A DNA stretch of 64,000 nucleotides from Dreissena polymorpha (GCF_020536995.1 NC_068355.1:4757764-4821763), one strand, 5' to 3'; positions 25,757 through 38,030 are shown, counted from the stretch's first letter. Numbers and translations: made by a program. Notes: generated from the sequence alone by a model not told the origin.

Positions 25757-27126
25757 AAGCAGACAACGTTAATTAAAATTTCTAACATCACTTAAATATC
25801 TTATAAAAAAATACACGTGTTTTTTATATTAACAAATAAATGCAAACAACACATCTATTATCCATGTATTTTTATGGTTGTCTATCATAGGCCCTACGTA
25901 CTATCCCTACCAAATATAGAGCGCGAAGCGCGACACGTATTATTGATTGAAACAATGAGTTGCGATAAAGGAAGCAGCCGCTTTTCAAGGAGGAGCTGTG
26001 TCCCAGCAACCCGTTTCCCTAGAGTCAAACACTCCTCGGATTTTTTTTAAGAACCACATAAAGAGCGCGAAGCGCGACACGTATTACTATCCAGGTGGTA
26101 TGGGCCCTTTAGCATTATCCGACCATTACGTCCATAGTGATCTTCCTTAGAAGTTGAGAAATTTTGAAATCGTTGTTCGAAGTCCAAAATTTTCATCCGA
26201 TTGTTCCCAAACTTGCACAGGTTTTTTATCAATGAGGACTCAACCCAAACTCTCTATATGAGCAATATCGGACCATAAGTCCAGAATTATGTCTCATTGA
26301 ATTTAAAAATAAAAGTGAAAAACTGCTTGGTTTGGTGATTATGTCAACATGTTTCATCAGGTTCTTTCCAAACTTACAGTGTCTTCATATCAATGAGCAT
26401 TTTTACCTCATTAAAAATGGAAAACATCGGAACAATAAGTCCAGAATTTTTTTCGTTTAAATTAGACAAAATAAACAATTTCCACTTGTTTAAAAGATTT
26501 CACAACTTTCGTCTGAATCTTTCCAAATTTTTTAAGTGTTTTTATATCAGTATTACTCGAACCGTATTGAAAATGATGAATATCGGAGCAATAAATCTAT
26601 TAATATGATATTTTACTGAATTTCAAAGTATTGTGAAATGCAGCTTCGTTATGCAATTTACAGTTTTCATTCATTTTTTTCCCAAACTTTTACAGTGTTT
26701 TCATATCAATGAGTACTCAACCCTAACGTAAATGAGCAACGTAAGAATAAGTTCAGAATCATCTCCCCTTAAAGTTGAGAAAAATATAAAATTACGTTTA
26801 CAAGATGGAGCAGATTTTTAAAAACCTACACAGTTCTGTTTCATTAATGAAAACTGCACACGGATGCCAGTAAAAAAGGCAACCAATGTAAATTAACTAA
26901 ACTATGAAATATTTGGGGGTTACAACACAAAATCATAGATAATGGTTATTACGGGTTATAACACAACATCATAAATACTGGTTATTTGGGGGTTATAACA
27001 CAAAATTATAGATAATGGTTATACCAGTATCTTTTTTTATTTTGTTTTAAAAATATAATCGGCCAATATATTAATATTTACAGTAGAAAAAAAATCGTTC
27101 CATGCTTTGCATCAATACTTATCTTG
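25757..27126 (+). repeat. Dispersed repeat R, copy R3
   Basis: R3 is the plus-strand mirror of R2 over about 1.37 kb, from CAACGTTAATTAAAATTTCT near 25757 to the terminal CTTTGCATCAATACTTATCT at 27126. R3 has lost half of the terminal hairpin stem. With R2 it forms an inverted repeat whose arms are about 1.6 kb apart. Confidence 0.75.
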
Positions 27127-28838
27127 TATACATTTTTAACAAAGGTAAATTATTACAATACAAATCACTTGTGTAATTGAATGATACATATCAAAATATT
27201 TGCTCCGTGTCTTAAGATCGATAAACAGATGTGTATAGGCTGTAAAAACACTTGATTTTTAAATCTGCAGGCTATAAAAAGTGATGGCATATTTATATCA
27301 AAGTGGAGCATGGGTAATTGGGCTGTTTTAACACATGGTTAAATTATGCTTGATGTAATCACGGAGGGTCCGGACGAAAACAAAATGATTTAACATAATG
27401 TTAGCTAGTGTGAAAACAGCGTCACTCAAAAATATATTCAATCCATTTATTAACAAAGGGCGGTATTTTTATATTTATTTTTTTTGTTATTTGATCATTG
27501 TGCCTAACTGCGACCCCATGAATTTGCCACCCCAGGCGGCCACTTAGCGGTTATAACGGCCCTGATTATGATGCTTAAAGTGGTGTTAAATGCTAATTTT
27601 TAAAGCCATAATATTTTTTGGATAGTGTCTGTGACTTTGTCGAAAAATATCCCAGATTTTTACTGCTAACTGCTTCTCGGGGAAATCAAAGAAAAGCAGA
27701 AGATATGCATTGTTCGGATCACTGGATTATACATACTCTGACTTCCAACTTATCCATTTCGACATGCTCTGCTATTATAACGACTTCGTTAAAAACAGAA
27801 AAACCTGGCAAGTTACTTAGATAATTGTGTAAAAGAATTTTATAAACACAAACATTTACCATTTTCAGAAGTACATGTTTTAAGTGAATTTGAGGGACGG
27901 GTGTATTCAATTAAACAAATGTTAATCACGTTACAAGATGTGCTCGCATCAGACTATTCGTATATAATTATAACGATTAATTGAATCATGAAAATTTAAT
28001 TTAAATTTAAATTGAATGCAATATGTACAAACCATTTTCTAAATGTGTGCGAAAGTAAAAGTGAATTTCTGAGTTCAATAAATTAAAATTATCAGAATAA
28101 CTTAATTTGCTTTGTCTGGGAAACTTGGGGTCTTTTAGCAGACACCCCAAACCCGGTTCCAATGCCATAAAAATGATTAAACATTTTTAAATGGTGAAGG
28201 TGGCCAATCTCTTGTTTTGTTTTAGCTTTACTGCGATTCTGGACAAGAGATCTGGTAAACTAGCAACTATTGCTGTCCTAAATTCCAATTAACTGACAAG
28301 TCAACTCAGCTAAAAGAATGTTAAATTTTGGCTAGAAACTTGAACACAACAAAACTTTTATTCTCTCTCTTCATAAGTTTGAGCTTCACAACTGCCAGTA
28401 CCTTTTTACCCTAGTCATTTTCATAGCATACTCTGCAAATCCAGTATAGCATGCTCCATAACAACGCTGAATCAAATTTAAGGTGGTGTTACTTTGATCC
28501 CATTTTTCTAACAACCTTCAAATTTTGATTCAAGTCCACTAAATGTATTTAAAGAAAATGCAAAAATGGTGGCGCTTACAACTTAGTAGTAATATTCTAT
28601 AAGAGTTTAAACCACACTGGATAGCTAATTGTTGATTATCTTTTGTTCTATTTCAATTTAGGTGTGAACATATCTGTGACAAGCTGACTGGGACGTAGTT
28701 AAAATATGATGATCTATTGTTTGATTTGAATAGAGATGTGAAAAATAGCACGTTGAAATGGTCATCACGGACAGCTTTGACAAGTTTAATTAATAATTTT
28801 TCATTTAATTGTTATTTGTAAACAATATATATATATAT
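27127..28838. other. No gene recognised upstream of SLC25A3
   Basis: The missing N-terminal exon of the phosphate carrier could lie here, but I found no ATG-led transit-peptide stretch with a matching donor. A short AT-dinucleotide run lies at 28826-28842. Confidence 0.4.
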
Positions 28839-29013
28839 ATATTATAATTCACTCGTCCATTAGTTATTATAATTCACTCGTCCATTAGTTATTATAATTT
28901 ACTCGTCCATTAGTTATTATAATTCACTCGTCCATAAGTTATTATAATTCACTCGTCCATTAGTTATTATAATTCACTCGTCCATTAGTTATTATAATTC
29001 ACTCGTCCATTAG
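28839..29013. repeat. 25-bp tandem repeat, seven units
   Basis: Seven head-to-tail copies of TTATAATTCACTCGTCCATT plus AGTTA, with two single-base variants. The array ends about 480 bp before the first readable SLC25A3 exon. There are no unique spacers, so it is not CRISPR-like. Confidence 0.95.
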
Positions 29014-29496
29014 TTATTATATTTCAATCTGAAGTGCATACATTGTTGCATTTATTATAATTCCGGTAGATGGCGTACGTCTGAAATTCGTTTACACATT
29101 TCTCGTCATGATTGGTCAGAATCATTTTTTAAACAAAAATAATAAATATATGGAATTATTAGATATCTATTTATTCGCAAGAAGTGGTATTTATGTTGAA
29201 ATCAATGCGGTAGGGTTAACATACAGGTATTTGTGAATGATATGATAAGATTGCAACATCCATTGCACATAATTAGCACCAATCTCATTATGTGGTTCAA
29301 TTTATAACAGGGTTTCGCGGTTAAGACGCCATTTACTGTGTTATATTGGAGTTGCAGTGTATTACCATGGGTTATTGTTCACACTAAGTGTCTGAATAAT
29401 TCATGACTATATTTCTTCTTTTTTTATTGAATTGAGCTATTACCTATTATTTCATTTACTTATGATTTTACTTACTATTAGTTTTCTGTGTTTTAG

Positions 29497-29798
29497 AGTA
29501 CAGCTGTGAATATGGCTCAGCTAAATACTTTGCACTCTGTGGAGTTGGAGGTGTGGTCAGTTGTGGACTTACCCATACCTTAATGGTCCCGCTTGATCTG
29601 GTCAAATGTAGAATCCAGGTGGATCCAGCCAAATACAAGAACCTCGTTAATGGATTCAAAGTCTCCATAGCTGAAGGAGGTGTTCGTGGACTCAGCCTAG
29701 GATGGGCACCAACATTAATTGGCTATTCCGCGCAGGGGCTCTGTAAATTTGGTTTTTACGAGGTCTTCAAGAATTTGTATGCAAATCTCCTGGGAGAG
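29497..29798 (+). CDS. SLC25A3: SLC25A3 exon, carrier repeat 1
   Basis: Opens after TGTGTTTTAG with the split codon for E, then [20 protein letters not shown]. It contains [18 protein letters not shown] and ends LLGE before GTAACT. The whole first Solcar repeat is in this exon. It ends in phase 0. Confidence 0.96.
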
Positions 29799-32700
29799 GT
29801 AACTGTAATGTTAGATTTGTAGTATTTAAACAATCAGGGCTAACTTTTGGGGTATATTGGGTAATCAACCCCTGTTTTTGACAACAATAGGGGTTTTGTA
29901 AATTCAATAGAGTTTTAGCAAAAATTTTCACCCCCTACTTTTGAGCTTTATTGGGTTTTTCAACCCCGGTTTTTTAATATTTAGGGAATGACATATATAA
30001 AATACTAAAAATCTACTAAGGTGACTATATAGTTTTTACAAATAGGATTCAAAAAGGTACCTCTAGATAACAACAAACATTTACTGAATTTTTAATCAAA
30101 GTTCATTTATTTTTGCGTTGAATAGGACCGAGTTCGCGAAAATCGCTGCACAATGGATGAAGTTATGGCTGTTCAAAGCGTTGCAACCCGTTTTCGGATC
30201 ATTTTGAGTTAAATACATTGAAATTGAAAGTAGAAATCGGACAGATCTTAGTCTTGACTACCTGTCCCTTTGTTTTCGCATATGTTTACAATCGAAGCTA
30301 GGAACCAGACTAAACGGATCTACGAATAATAACAATAATACCCCAAAGATTGATAACCGCTGGAGAGACTGCCTTCTTTTTTCATAGGACGGCATATAAA
30401 CTATCAGGTACAGTTTTGTACGGAAAATAACCAGTCTAAAAAATACGCCCGGTGTTCGTAAGATTTTCGTTTCGTGACGCAAGGTGTTTTACGGGAATTA
30501 CGTTATTAAATTTGTATTTGCTTTTTATACGCTTTTTTTTAAATTTAATTACGTTTTTGGTTATTTTAATTGCGTAATAACGCAAAGACGCTTGTCTAAT
30601 TCTTTATTACTATGTAGATATTAGCTAACTTGCGCACATAGTGCTCATGGGGAGGTTTAAGGATACAGTGCTGACCAGAGTCTGTCATTGCATGTTTGAT
30701 GTTCATTTTTGTTCTTGTAACAATTTTTCCTATCCTTGACACTTTAAAAAAAAACATCAAAGGAATGAACCTAGGTTGACCCTTTTTTGAAGTTATTTAA
30801 ATCGTTTTTTTGTGTGTATCGAATAGTGTGTCAACAGAGCTTAAGGTTGTTTTTTTTAAATTGATCTTTTTTAAGTTGACACGTCAGTTGCACCAGCAGG
30901 AGAGAACACCTTTATTAGTCAAGCCAATCCTTTATTGATGAATAAGCATCATAATTCAAATTAAATAGCAATAAAAGAGAACACATTTCACAATGGCTAT
31001 CATATGTACAGACCAGAGCACCAGAACCATTACTTTCTGAGGCTCAATGAAATGAAACCAAAACACGTATCAACTTCATTTCGTCTTTAATCAAAAGAAG
31101 CTTAAGAAACTTAAAGGGGCCTTTTCACAGATTTTGGCATGTTTTGAAGTGTGTCATTAAATGCTTTATATTGAAAAATGAAAACATTGGATCTAAAAAG
31201 CTCCAATAAAAAAATCAAGAATGAAATTTAAAAAAGGAAAAAAGTAGCCCGCCGCAGGGCTCGAACCAGTTACCCCCGGAGTCCTGGAGTAAAAACCAAT
31301 TAGACCCCTCGGCCATCCTACCAAGTATGAATATGAGACGTATTTTGTACTTCATATAAGCATTCTTCGTAGTTTCACAAAATTAAACGCCAACAACAGA
31401 ACTCTCCAAATTATTCAATCGTTTCGCGTTGCAACGCTTTATAATTTTCAGGTTTTTAAATCGTCACAAGATGCATATAACGACTCTATTAGACCACGGT
31501 AAATGTGGAATATTACTGTTTCCTCACAAATGGCATAACTAAAACAAAAATTTGCGAATCTGAAACAACTTTTTTCAATTCTGTCAATTTACCAAAACGT
31601 GAAAAGATCCCTTTAACATCCATGATCATATGTTTTTTTACATTCCGATCATCGTCATGATATGCAGGAAAAAGCCACAATAAGATTCAGGGATTTTAAA
31701 TGTTGTATTTTATTGTCTAGAGGTCCTTTTTTAGATCATGCCTTTGGGCCCCTAGTTTGAAAAAGCCTTTTGATTACAAATGTATTGGGGAAGAGAAATT
31801 ATTTGTCTTTTTCTTGTTTAAATTTATGGATGACCAACTGTTATAATTATGAAGCGTTATCAGTTGGTATGTTATTCGATGTTTAGGAAAAGGCCTACCA
31901 GTTTAGAACTTCCCTGTACCTGGCTGCTAGTGCTTCAGCAGAATTCTTAGCTGATATTGCTTTGTGCCCCATGGAGTCCGTGAAAGTGAGAATCCAGACT
32001 AAGCCTGGCTGGAGCACTACACTGCGTGAGGGATTCCCTAGAATCAAGGGAGAGGAAGGCTGGAATGGGTAAACATGTTCATAGGACATTTTTTATCTAG
32101 ATAAATAACAAGCAATCCATACGAAAGACAACAACAATCCACAGGACATGAGGTCTTGCAGCTTTTTGAATTGTATAGGATCTATAGGATTTTATCAGAC
32201 CTTTTTTTAAAATCAAAAGTATATAAATCGCAGTTTCAAAACTCAAATGGTAAAATATACTAATAATAACAAAAGGAGATTTGATAACAACATTATATGT
32301 AAGGTAATTTAATAATAGTACTTCAAAAAATGTTTTGCTGAATAACACACACAAGTGTTAAAGAAAAGCCTACGTCATTTGTCTTTGAACTAGTAATTTT
32401 TGCTTTAAATTTTGACAAGTTCAGGGAAAGAGCTAAGGTTGCATAATTCCCAACTATAAATGTGTGTTTGTTAAGAGGCTGGAAGCGGTTCCTTGTTTTG
32501 TGATCACAGTTTGCAATAAAAAAACCTCATTCTATCTTACATCATAACGAGATTGCATGCATGTTTGACTGGTTGGTTACAAAACATTCTATTTGAGTGT
32601 AATTTGCCATATTCTTTTTTTATTGCAAACAAGTAAAATTTAATCCGTAGGTTTTTCTTAACTTACACTTAGTTTCAATTTAATGTCTTAACAAAAAAAT

Positions 32701-35700
32701 ATTTTTGCTGGAAAAAGGACCTTTGCTTAGGTAATTTGACCAGAACTCAGCATTTCGTATTCAAAAATGTTGAGGTCATACGTCTTTTAAATGGATTTAA
32801 GGGAGTTAAAATATTTTTTTAAGAATGTCCTGTTGCTGAATTGTTTCATGTCGAATTTTGTTTGGCAGCATTTCTATATAAACAATTATGCAGACATTCT
32901 TTTGTAATGGGATAATCTTGGTTTAATAAAAACGAATTCTCCTCAAAGGTGAACAGTGCAGGTTTGAAAGTTACATGAAGGTCGTGCTACATTTGAAATC
33001 TGCTCAATTCTGAAGTACATTCGTAACAGTTGGACATTTTGTTTGTTTTTCAGCTTCTTCAAGGGTATTGTGCCACTTTGGAGCCGACAGATTCCATACA
33101 CCATGATGAAGTTTGCCTGCTTTGAGAGGACAGTCGAGGCACTGTACAAGTTCATTGTGCCAAAACCGAGGGCCGAATGCAACAAGGCTGAACAACTCAT
33201 AGTGACTTTTGTTGCTGGCTACATTGGTAAGAATTAAATGTCGCCAACAAAGTGTTTTCCTATTATATGCCTTAAATGTTTCTAGTAACTAAGTGAACTA
33301 AAAATATTACCTTATTAGTTTAGAACTACCTGTACAAATGAAGCGTCTGATCTCAAAGAATTCCAGCAGAAAGAGAACCAGATTTGCGTGTACATTTATA
33401 AAACATGATTGTAGTTTTATTGCAAGAAATATTCTTATATATGTAAAGTGTTATATTATTTAAAATACAAAAGCATTCGCTGAACCAGACATTCCCAAAA
33501 GTGTCTGACCTGACAGATGAGTTAAAGACAGGTCCGATTGAAAATGCCATGTTGTCGGTCCGAATATCCCGGAAAAATTTCAAAAGACAAAGTCTATTTC
33601 ATAGTATTTAAAACTGAGCAGAATAAGCGAGCTTAAAATAAATACTCGCAGAAAAATTGACGATTTATTTTGTTTACATTAATGATACGTTATTGCAGAT
33701 GCGCACCCGAACATTTCCTTCAATGCAAGCAAATTTATTATCAGTTTAACGTAAACGCGTTCTGCATCTAAGATCGTTAGTATAGGGGCATAAACAATTC
33801 GTTTCCGTTCGAATTTATCTTTAAAAGTGCCCGTTAATGGATTTCTATATGTATATGTTTGGCCAGTTCGTTGACATTTCTATTTATGATCTGTCATATT
33901 ATTTGGCAACCCAGACATATTTTTCATTGAATATTTCTAAAGTCTGACATTGCTTTGTGCTTTTAAAATATCTGAGTCGCATTAATTAATTGAAAAAATC
34001 GGGTCCGGTTCTTCATACCTCATAGTGTTATTGGACCCAAAAATTGATACGCAGTGTGTATCTATACCGGTCGGAACTGGTTATCTAGACAAAGGCAATA
34101 GCTGGTGTAAATTAACAAAACAAATGTGTAACCGTAAAACTTATTGGCTACGGAAAACAAGGAACACTTAGTATTACTGGAGCACCGGAGTCATTACACT
34201 TAACTTCACAAATGTATTCAGATACAAATAATATAGGTTTTTACATTGATGTTTCGGTTCTATGAATCTCAGTCTGGTTCTGCAAATTATTAAAGTTCAC
34301 AGTACCGGATGTCCTGTGGACTTTAAATAATTATGGGAATGTCTGTTAACCTTGCACATGTGTTATTTTGCACAGTCCATAAAATCTACAATGCATGCAT
34401 CAACCTTGATGGATTGTCTCCTTTTCAGCTGGTGTATTCTGTGCCGTGGTCTCACACCCTGCAGATGTCATCGTTTCCAAACTGAACCAGAACGCCGGAA
34501 GCAACTTCATGGATGTTGCCAAAACCGTCGGTTTTATGGGTAAGCAGATTTATCTTTGTGGAATATTATTTTAAAATGACCAGACATATTCCAAATTCCT
34601 TGTCAGAGTTTCCGTTTTAAGGTAGCGCACCTCTAATGGGCACATATCCAAATATAATCTAATTAATTATTTTCTTAATCAGCATCATTTCACTGAACTA
34701 CATGCAAAGTTGTAGGTAGGCTTTCCATGCTTTTTAAAGAAATATACCGATTTTTTCAAAACCACCCCCACGCTCGGCTTTTGTCCAGTTTATTTTCACC
34801 CCTGGGGTATATAAAAGTTCCATAATTCATTCAAATTACCAAATATGGGCATGCAGTTGGTGTGTACAGATGCTGTAAAGGTGTTTAAAGTTTAAACAAG
34901 ATGAAATAAGTATTCTTTTACAGACATTTATTTTTTACAAATTTTTATCTATGGAAGAGCGCCATGAAATGTAAGTGATTTCAGCCAAGTAAAAATTGGG
35001 TCGGTTAAAAACAAAGTGTCATAAAATTCAAAATAGTATCATTTAAGTCATATTTTAAACTTAGTTTTTATAGAAACACTATATACAGCAAAAATACCAA
35101 GAACTAGACAGATTTACCGTTTACTTTTTGAAATAAAAATAAAAATGCAACATGCATGGTTCGTATTTTCAACAGTAAATCACCCAATTTCGCCATAACG
35201 TTGTTTTAATTTTTTAATTATTGAAGAATGTGCATAAAAATTGCAACATATTTAACAATAAATATAGCTTATATGCCATATTAAATCAAATTACGTTAGA
35301 ATATAAATAAAACGCGTCGCAAAAAAGTATACGTCGTCGGCAGGATTCGAACCTGCGCGGGAATATCCCAAAAGATTTCTAATCTATCGCCTTAACCACT
35401 AGGCTACGGCACCTAATAGTAGGCTCTTCAACCTTCGAAGAAATCGCGGGAAATCATTAGAGGTGCGCTACCTTAAGGCTACTACGTATTTTCGTATGTG
35501 GTATCATCCAAAAAATATTCATTTACGTTAAACATCCTTCTAGTTAATTCAGATTTATGATGATCAAGCTCATTAAAACGCCCATGAACACTCACAATCA
35601 ACGAATATGTCGTACAATATTTCGAAAAATAAAGTTAACACTTAAAAATCAATGTTCCTTGTAGCATTAGCCAACATGTCAACGTTAGATGTGGTTTGGT

Positions 35701-37458
35701 AACATAGATTTCACGCGATACAAAATTCTCGTGATTATTTTTGTGTCACAAAATATTCCGTGTGAATTTCCGGCTACGATATCCCAAGCAAGCAGCTTCG
35801 GAAGCACGACGTTGTGCCCTAAGAAACACTGATTTTTTATGGTTCAACTTTAATTTACGAATTTTTTTGCGAAATATTCGTTGATTTTGAGTTTGTATGT
35901 TACATTTGTGTACTTTAATTACTTGGTTATTAAAAAAACATTATATGTAAGACACAATTAAGTTTCAAATTTATACAAAATCAAAATTTTCAAATAAGAA
36001 CAGTTTGATCCACATCTTACACAATTTGATATTTAATGGCTACAAATTATTTTTACATTTGTAGATGAAAGAAATTATCTAACTTGTTAAACAAATTAAT
36101 ACCAGCTCATAATTCAACAAAATATATAGAATGTCGGTGACATTATCAGTTTTATTTTTGTATTTTGTAATATTCCGAATCACCAACTCCATGCTCCTTA
36201 GATCCACTCTCGAGTTAACTGGCCCTATGCACAGATTCAGGTGGACGGCCTACTTACCAGCAACTTTGCCGGTTGCATGTCGAAAGTGCTTGAGTCATAA
36301 ACATGGCAGAAATGTACCTCAGTCAATGAACTCTGTTTTAATCATTGTTGGTGATTTAGCTCTTTCATGGACTTGGACAATAATTTTGGGAATTGTGTAC
36401 CAACAAATATTTGAACAGTTTTTAGGGAATTGCTCCGTTCGATTTGTTGAGATTTGACAACTTATGAGTGCTGCATATTTATTAAATTTGTGAAGGAAAA
36501 TATCATTTCACAATTTAAATATCTCCTGGTTTTAATGCTAAATCATAAATACATGGTGCTGTTATGAATTGATTACCAGTTCGTGCTGAGCTGCAAAATT
36601 AAAATTACAGAGACATGACAGTGGTAATTTCACTAAAAATATTTTTTTTATTAAATAATTTTGTGTTTGAATTTGCAAATTTTTGTATGTATGTTGTAAA
36701 CACGTTTTCCAGCATACTTAAACAATTCCTAACTCCATGGTCCTTAGATCCACTCTCGGGTTAACTGGCCCTGTTCACAGAATTAGGTTGACGTCCTACT
36801 TACCACCAATTTGACCGGTTGCATGTCGAAAGTGCTTGAGTCATAAACATGGCAGAGAAATATACCTCACTCAGTGAATCCTGGTTAAATCCTTGTTCGT
36901 GATTTAGCTCTTGCATGGCCTTGGGCAATAATTGTGGGAATTTTGTACCAGAGACATTAAAGTTAAGAAAAGGTTTTTGAAATGATTTCATTTTTGTTGT
37001 TCAATTGTCCGATTTAGCATTAATAAATTTTCTGACCTTTTTTCAATTCCTCACCCCATATGTTTGTTTTAAGATCTACTCTCTGGTTTACTGGCCCTGT
37101 CCACAGATTAATGTGGACGGCCTACTTACAGCATCTTGACCGGTTGTATGTATGCTGTCTGCTGTTAAGACACGCAAGGTTTCGTGGTCTCACAAGTGGA
37201 CATGGTAGCTCGTGCTGCTATGGCAGCTATTGGCATTCAACTTGTTTTCATACGGTTCCGTTTTTGTTTTTCTTTTCCTGCCTAACACTTCTGTTACCAG
37301 GCATGTGGAAAGGTCTGATGCCCAGGATCATCATGATTGGTACCCTGACAGCCCTGCAGTGGTTCATCTACGACAGTTTCAAGGTCGCCACTGGTCTGCC
37401 CCGTCCACCTCCCCCCGCCATGCCAGAGTCACTCAAGAAGAAACTTGGACTCGCTTAA
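29497..37458 (+). CDS. SLC25A3: Mitochondrial phosphate carrier, 5 exons, N-terminal exon missing
   Basis: Exons 29497-29798, 31887-32068, 33054-33226, 34429-34539 and 37301-37458 join in frame to 307 residues and a TAA stop; all junctions obey GT-AG. The product imports inorganic phosphate with a proton across the inner mitochondrial membrane. Residues about 1-100 are carrier repeat 1 ([11 protein letters not shown]), about 105-200 repeat 2 ([27 protein letters not shown]) and about 210-290 repeat 3 ([26 protein letters not shown]). Each holds the PxD/E signature of SLC25 carriers. The tail [19 protein letters not shown] is close to the vertebrate protein as I recall it. The exon carrying the start codon and presequence was not located, and the first exon begins with two bases of a split Glu codon. 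Two ATTAAA sites (37703, 37770) could serve polyadenylation. The third intron holds a TIR element and the last a threefold repeat (in that order: 34540-37300). Confidence 0.96.
29799..31110. other. SLC25A3 intron sequence, nothing further seen
   Basis: AT-rich intron with no recognised repeat or ORF before the TIR element at 31111. Confidence 0.5.
31111..31616 (-). mobile_element. TTAA-bounded TIR element T1 with tRNA-like core
   Basis: The left end is TTAAAGGGGCCTTTTCAC, and the right end is its inverse with changes (CGTGAAAAGATCCCTTTAA). The minus strand carries a class-II (Leu/Ser type) tRNA-like stretch at about 31245-31322: A box TGGCCGAGGGG, B box GGTTCGAGCCC, then a T6 run. Its sister at 60750-61964 shares the ends and the core. 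TTAA at both ends is the target-site mark of piggyBac-type transposition. No transposase is present. It lies in an SLC25A3 intron. Confidence 0.75.
31245..31322 (-). repeat. tRNA-Leu-like core of T1
   Basis: A and B boxes are intact by eye and a T run follows the 3' side, so Pol III could in principle start and stop here. The acceptor halves do not pair over seven bases, so this is not counted as a tRNA gene. Confidence 0.65.
31887..32068 (+). CDS. SLC25A3: SLC25A3 exon, first half of carrier repeat 2
   Basis: Encodes [20 protein letters not shown] followed by [20 protein letters not shown] and ends inside a Gly codon before GTAAAC. The acceptor is GATGTTTAG. Confidence 0.95.
32069..33053. 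other. SLC25A3 intron, nothing recognised
   Basis: AT-rich intron between the second and third readable exons; no element or RNA was recognised. Confidence 0.5.
33054..33226 (+). CDS. SLC25A3: SLC25A3 exon, second half of carrier repeat 2
   Basis: Encodes [39 protein letters not shown] and VTFVAGYI. Acceptor TTTTTCAG, donor GTAAGA. Minus-strand reading frames over this exon are antisense shadows. Confidence 0.96.
33227..34428. other. SLC25A3 intron, nothing recognised
   Basis: Intron between the third and fourth readable exons. No repeat or coding pattern was seen. Confidence 0.5.
34429..34539 (+). CDS. SLC25A3: SLC25A3 exon, start of carrier repeat 3
   Basis: Encodes [20 protein letters not shown] then [17 protein letters not shown]. 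It carries the third PxD signature and is bounded by CTTTTCAG and GTAAGC. Confidence 0.95.
34617..35476 (-). mobile_element. TTAA-bounded TIR element T3 with tRNA-Ser-like core
   Basis: The left end TTAAGGTAGCGCACCTCTAA continues two more bases, all perfectly inverted at the right end (35455-35476). TTAA lies at both edges, giving about 0.86 kb in total. Near the right end the minus strand carries a tRNA-Ser-like sequence (35332-35413). There is no transposase. It lies in the last SLC25A3 intron. The match of the two ends with no change suggests a fairly young insertion. Confidence 0.85.
35332..35413 (-). repeat. tRNA-Ser(AGA)-like core of T3
   Basis: Minus-strand text runs GGTGCCGTAGCCTAGTGGTT, then an anticodon loop TTAGAAA (anticodon AGA), a class-II variable arm, B box GGTTCGAATCC and CCGACGACG, with TTTTTT about 14 bases later. 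The 3' half is close to a canonical animal tRNA-Ser, but the 5' acceptor GGTGCCG does not pair with CGACGACG. It is therefore a tRNA-derived Pol III core inside a TIR element, not a tRNA gene. Confidence 0.75.
36120..37250 (+). repeat. Three diverged copies of a unit in the last SLC25A3 intron
   Basis: A unit with TTAGATCCACTCTC, GTTAACTGGCCCT, CACAGATT, GGCCTACTTAC and GACCGGTTGCATGT occurs near 36170-36450, 36725-36955 and 37040-37160. The first two copies share the longer tail AAGTGCTTGAGTCATAAACA. The third copy is truncated and runs into the acceptor region of the last exon. The spacing is uneven, so this looks like old local duplication rather than a satellite. The short ORFs over it are not recognised as protein. 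Confidence 0.75.
37301..37458 (+). CDS. SLC25A3: SLC25A3 last coding exon
   Basis: Encodes [39 protein letters not shown] and [13 protein letters not shown], then TAA. The acceptor is CTGTTACCAG after a long pyrimidine-rich stretch. Confidence 0.96.
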
Positions 37459-38030
37459 CAACATGAGCACTATAGGAAACAAATAGTATTTTTTTAAGGA
37501 AAATACAAAGTTTGCATTACTTATAAAGACCATTTAAAATGCTTGTTTGCCTCTGGCATTTCTTGTAGTTGTATTTATTATCATTAAATAACCAAGATTT
37601 ACTGGAACTTGTTTTTTGTGTTTTTTAGACAGTGGCATTTTTGTGATAAAGTGTATATTTGAAATTATTATTGGCTTTTGATTTTGTAATTTTGAACTAA
37701 CCATTAAACACATGTTTGAAATTGTGTTATTTGTTGACTTGAAACATCATAGGTTTGTATTTTTTGCAAATTAAAGTTTCAACGACATAGTTTTGGAAAT
37801 ATGTTTGTAAACAGTGCCTATTGGTTTGTTACACAATTAAAAAACGTAATAAAATGTTTTATATATTCTCGATGGAGTTCTTTTTTATTCCAAATATCTC
37901 AACGATTCTTGTGCAGTTACGTTGTGCTTTACCGAAAAAATAGTAACAGCTTTGATAGAACCCTGAAGGCACGCGATTGCATTTCGCCGAAAAACGGACA
38001 GAACAAGAAACAAGTAATTTTACCTACTAT
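37459..38030 (+). other. SLC25A3 3' UTR and downstream sequence
   Basis: AT-rich sequence after the stop codon, with ATTAAA hexamers at 37703 and 37770 as candidate poly(A) signals. The true cleavage site cannot be told from sequence alone. Confidence 0.5.

Noticed and set aside
28839-29013. Possible CRISPR-like array
   Set aside because: Units are contiguous with no spacers; a plain tandem repeat in an animal genome.
32943-33200. Minus-strand ORFs over SLC25A3
   Set aside because: Antisense shadows of the exon at 33054-33226.
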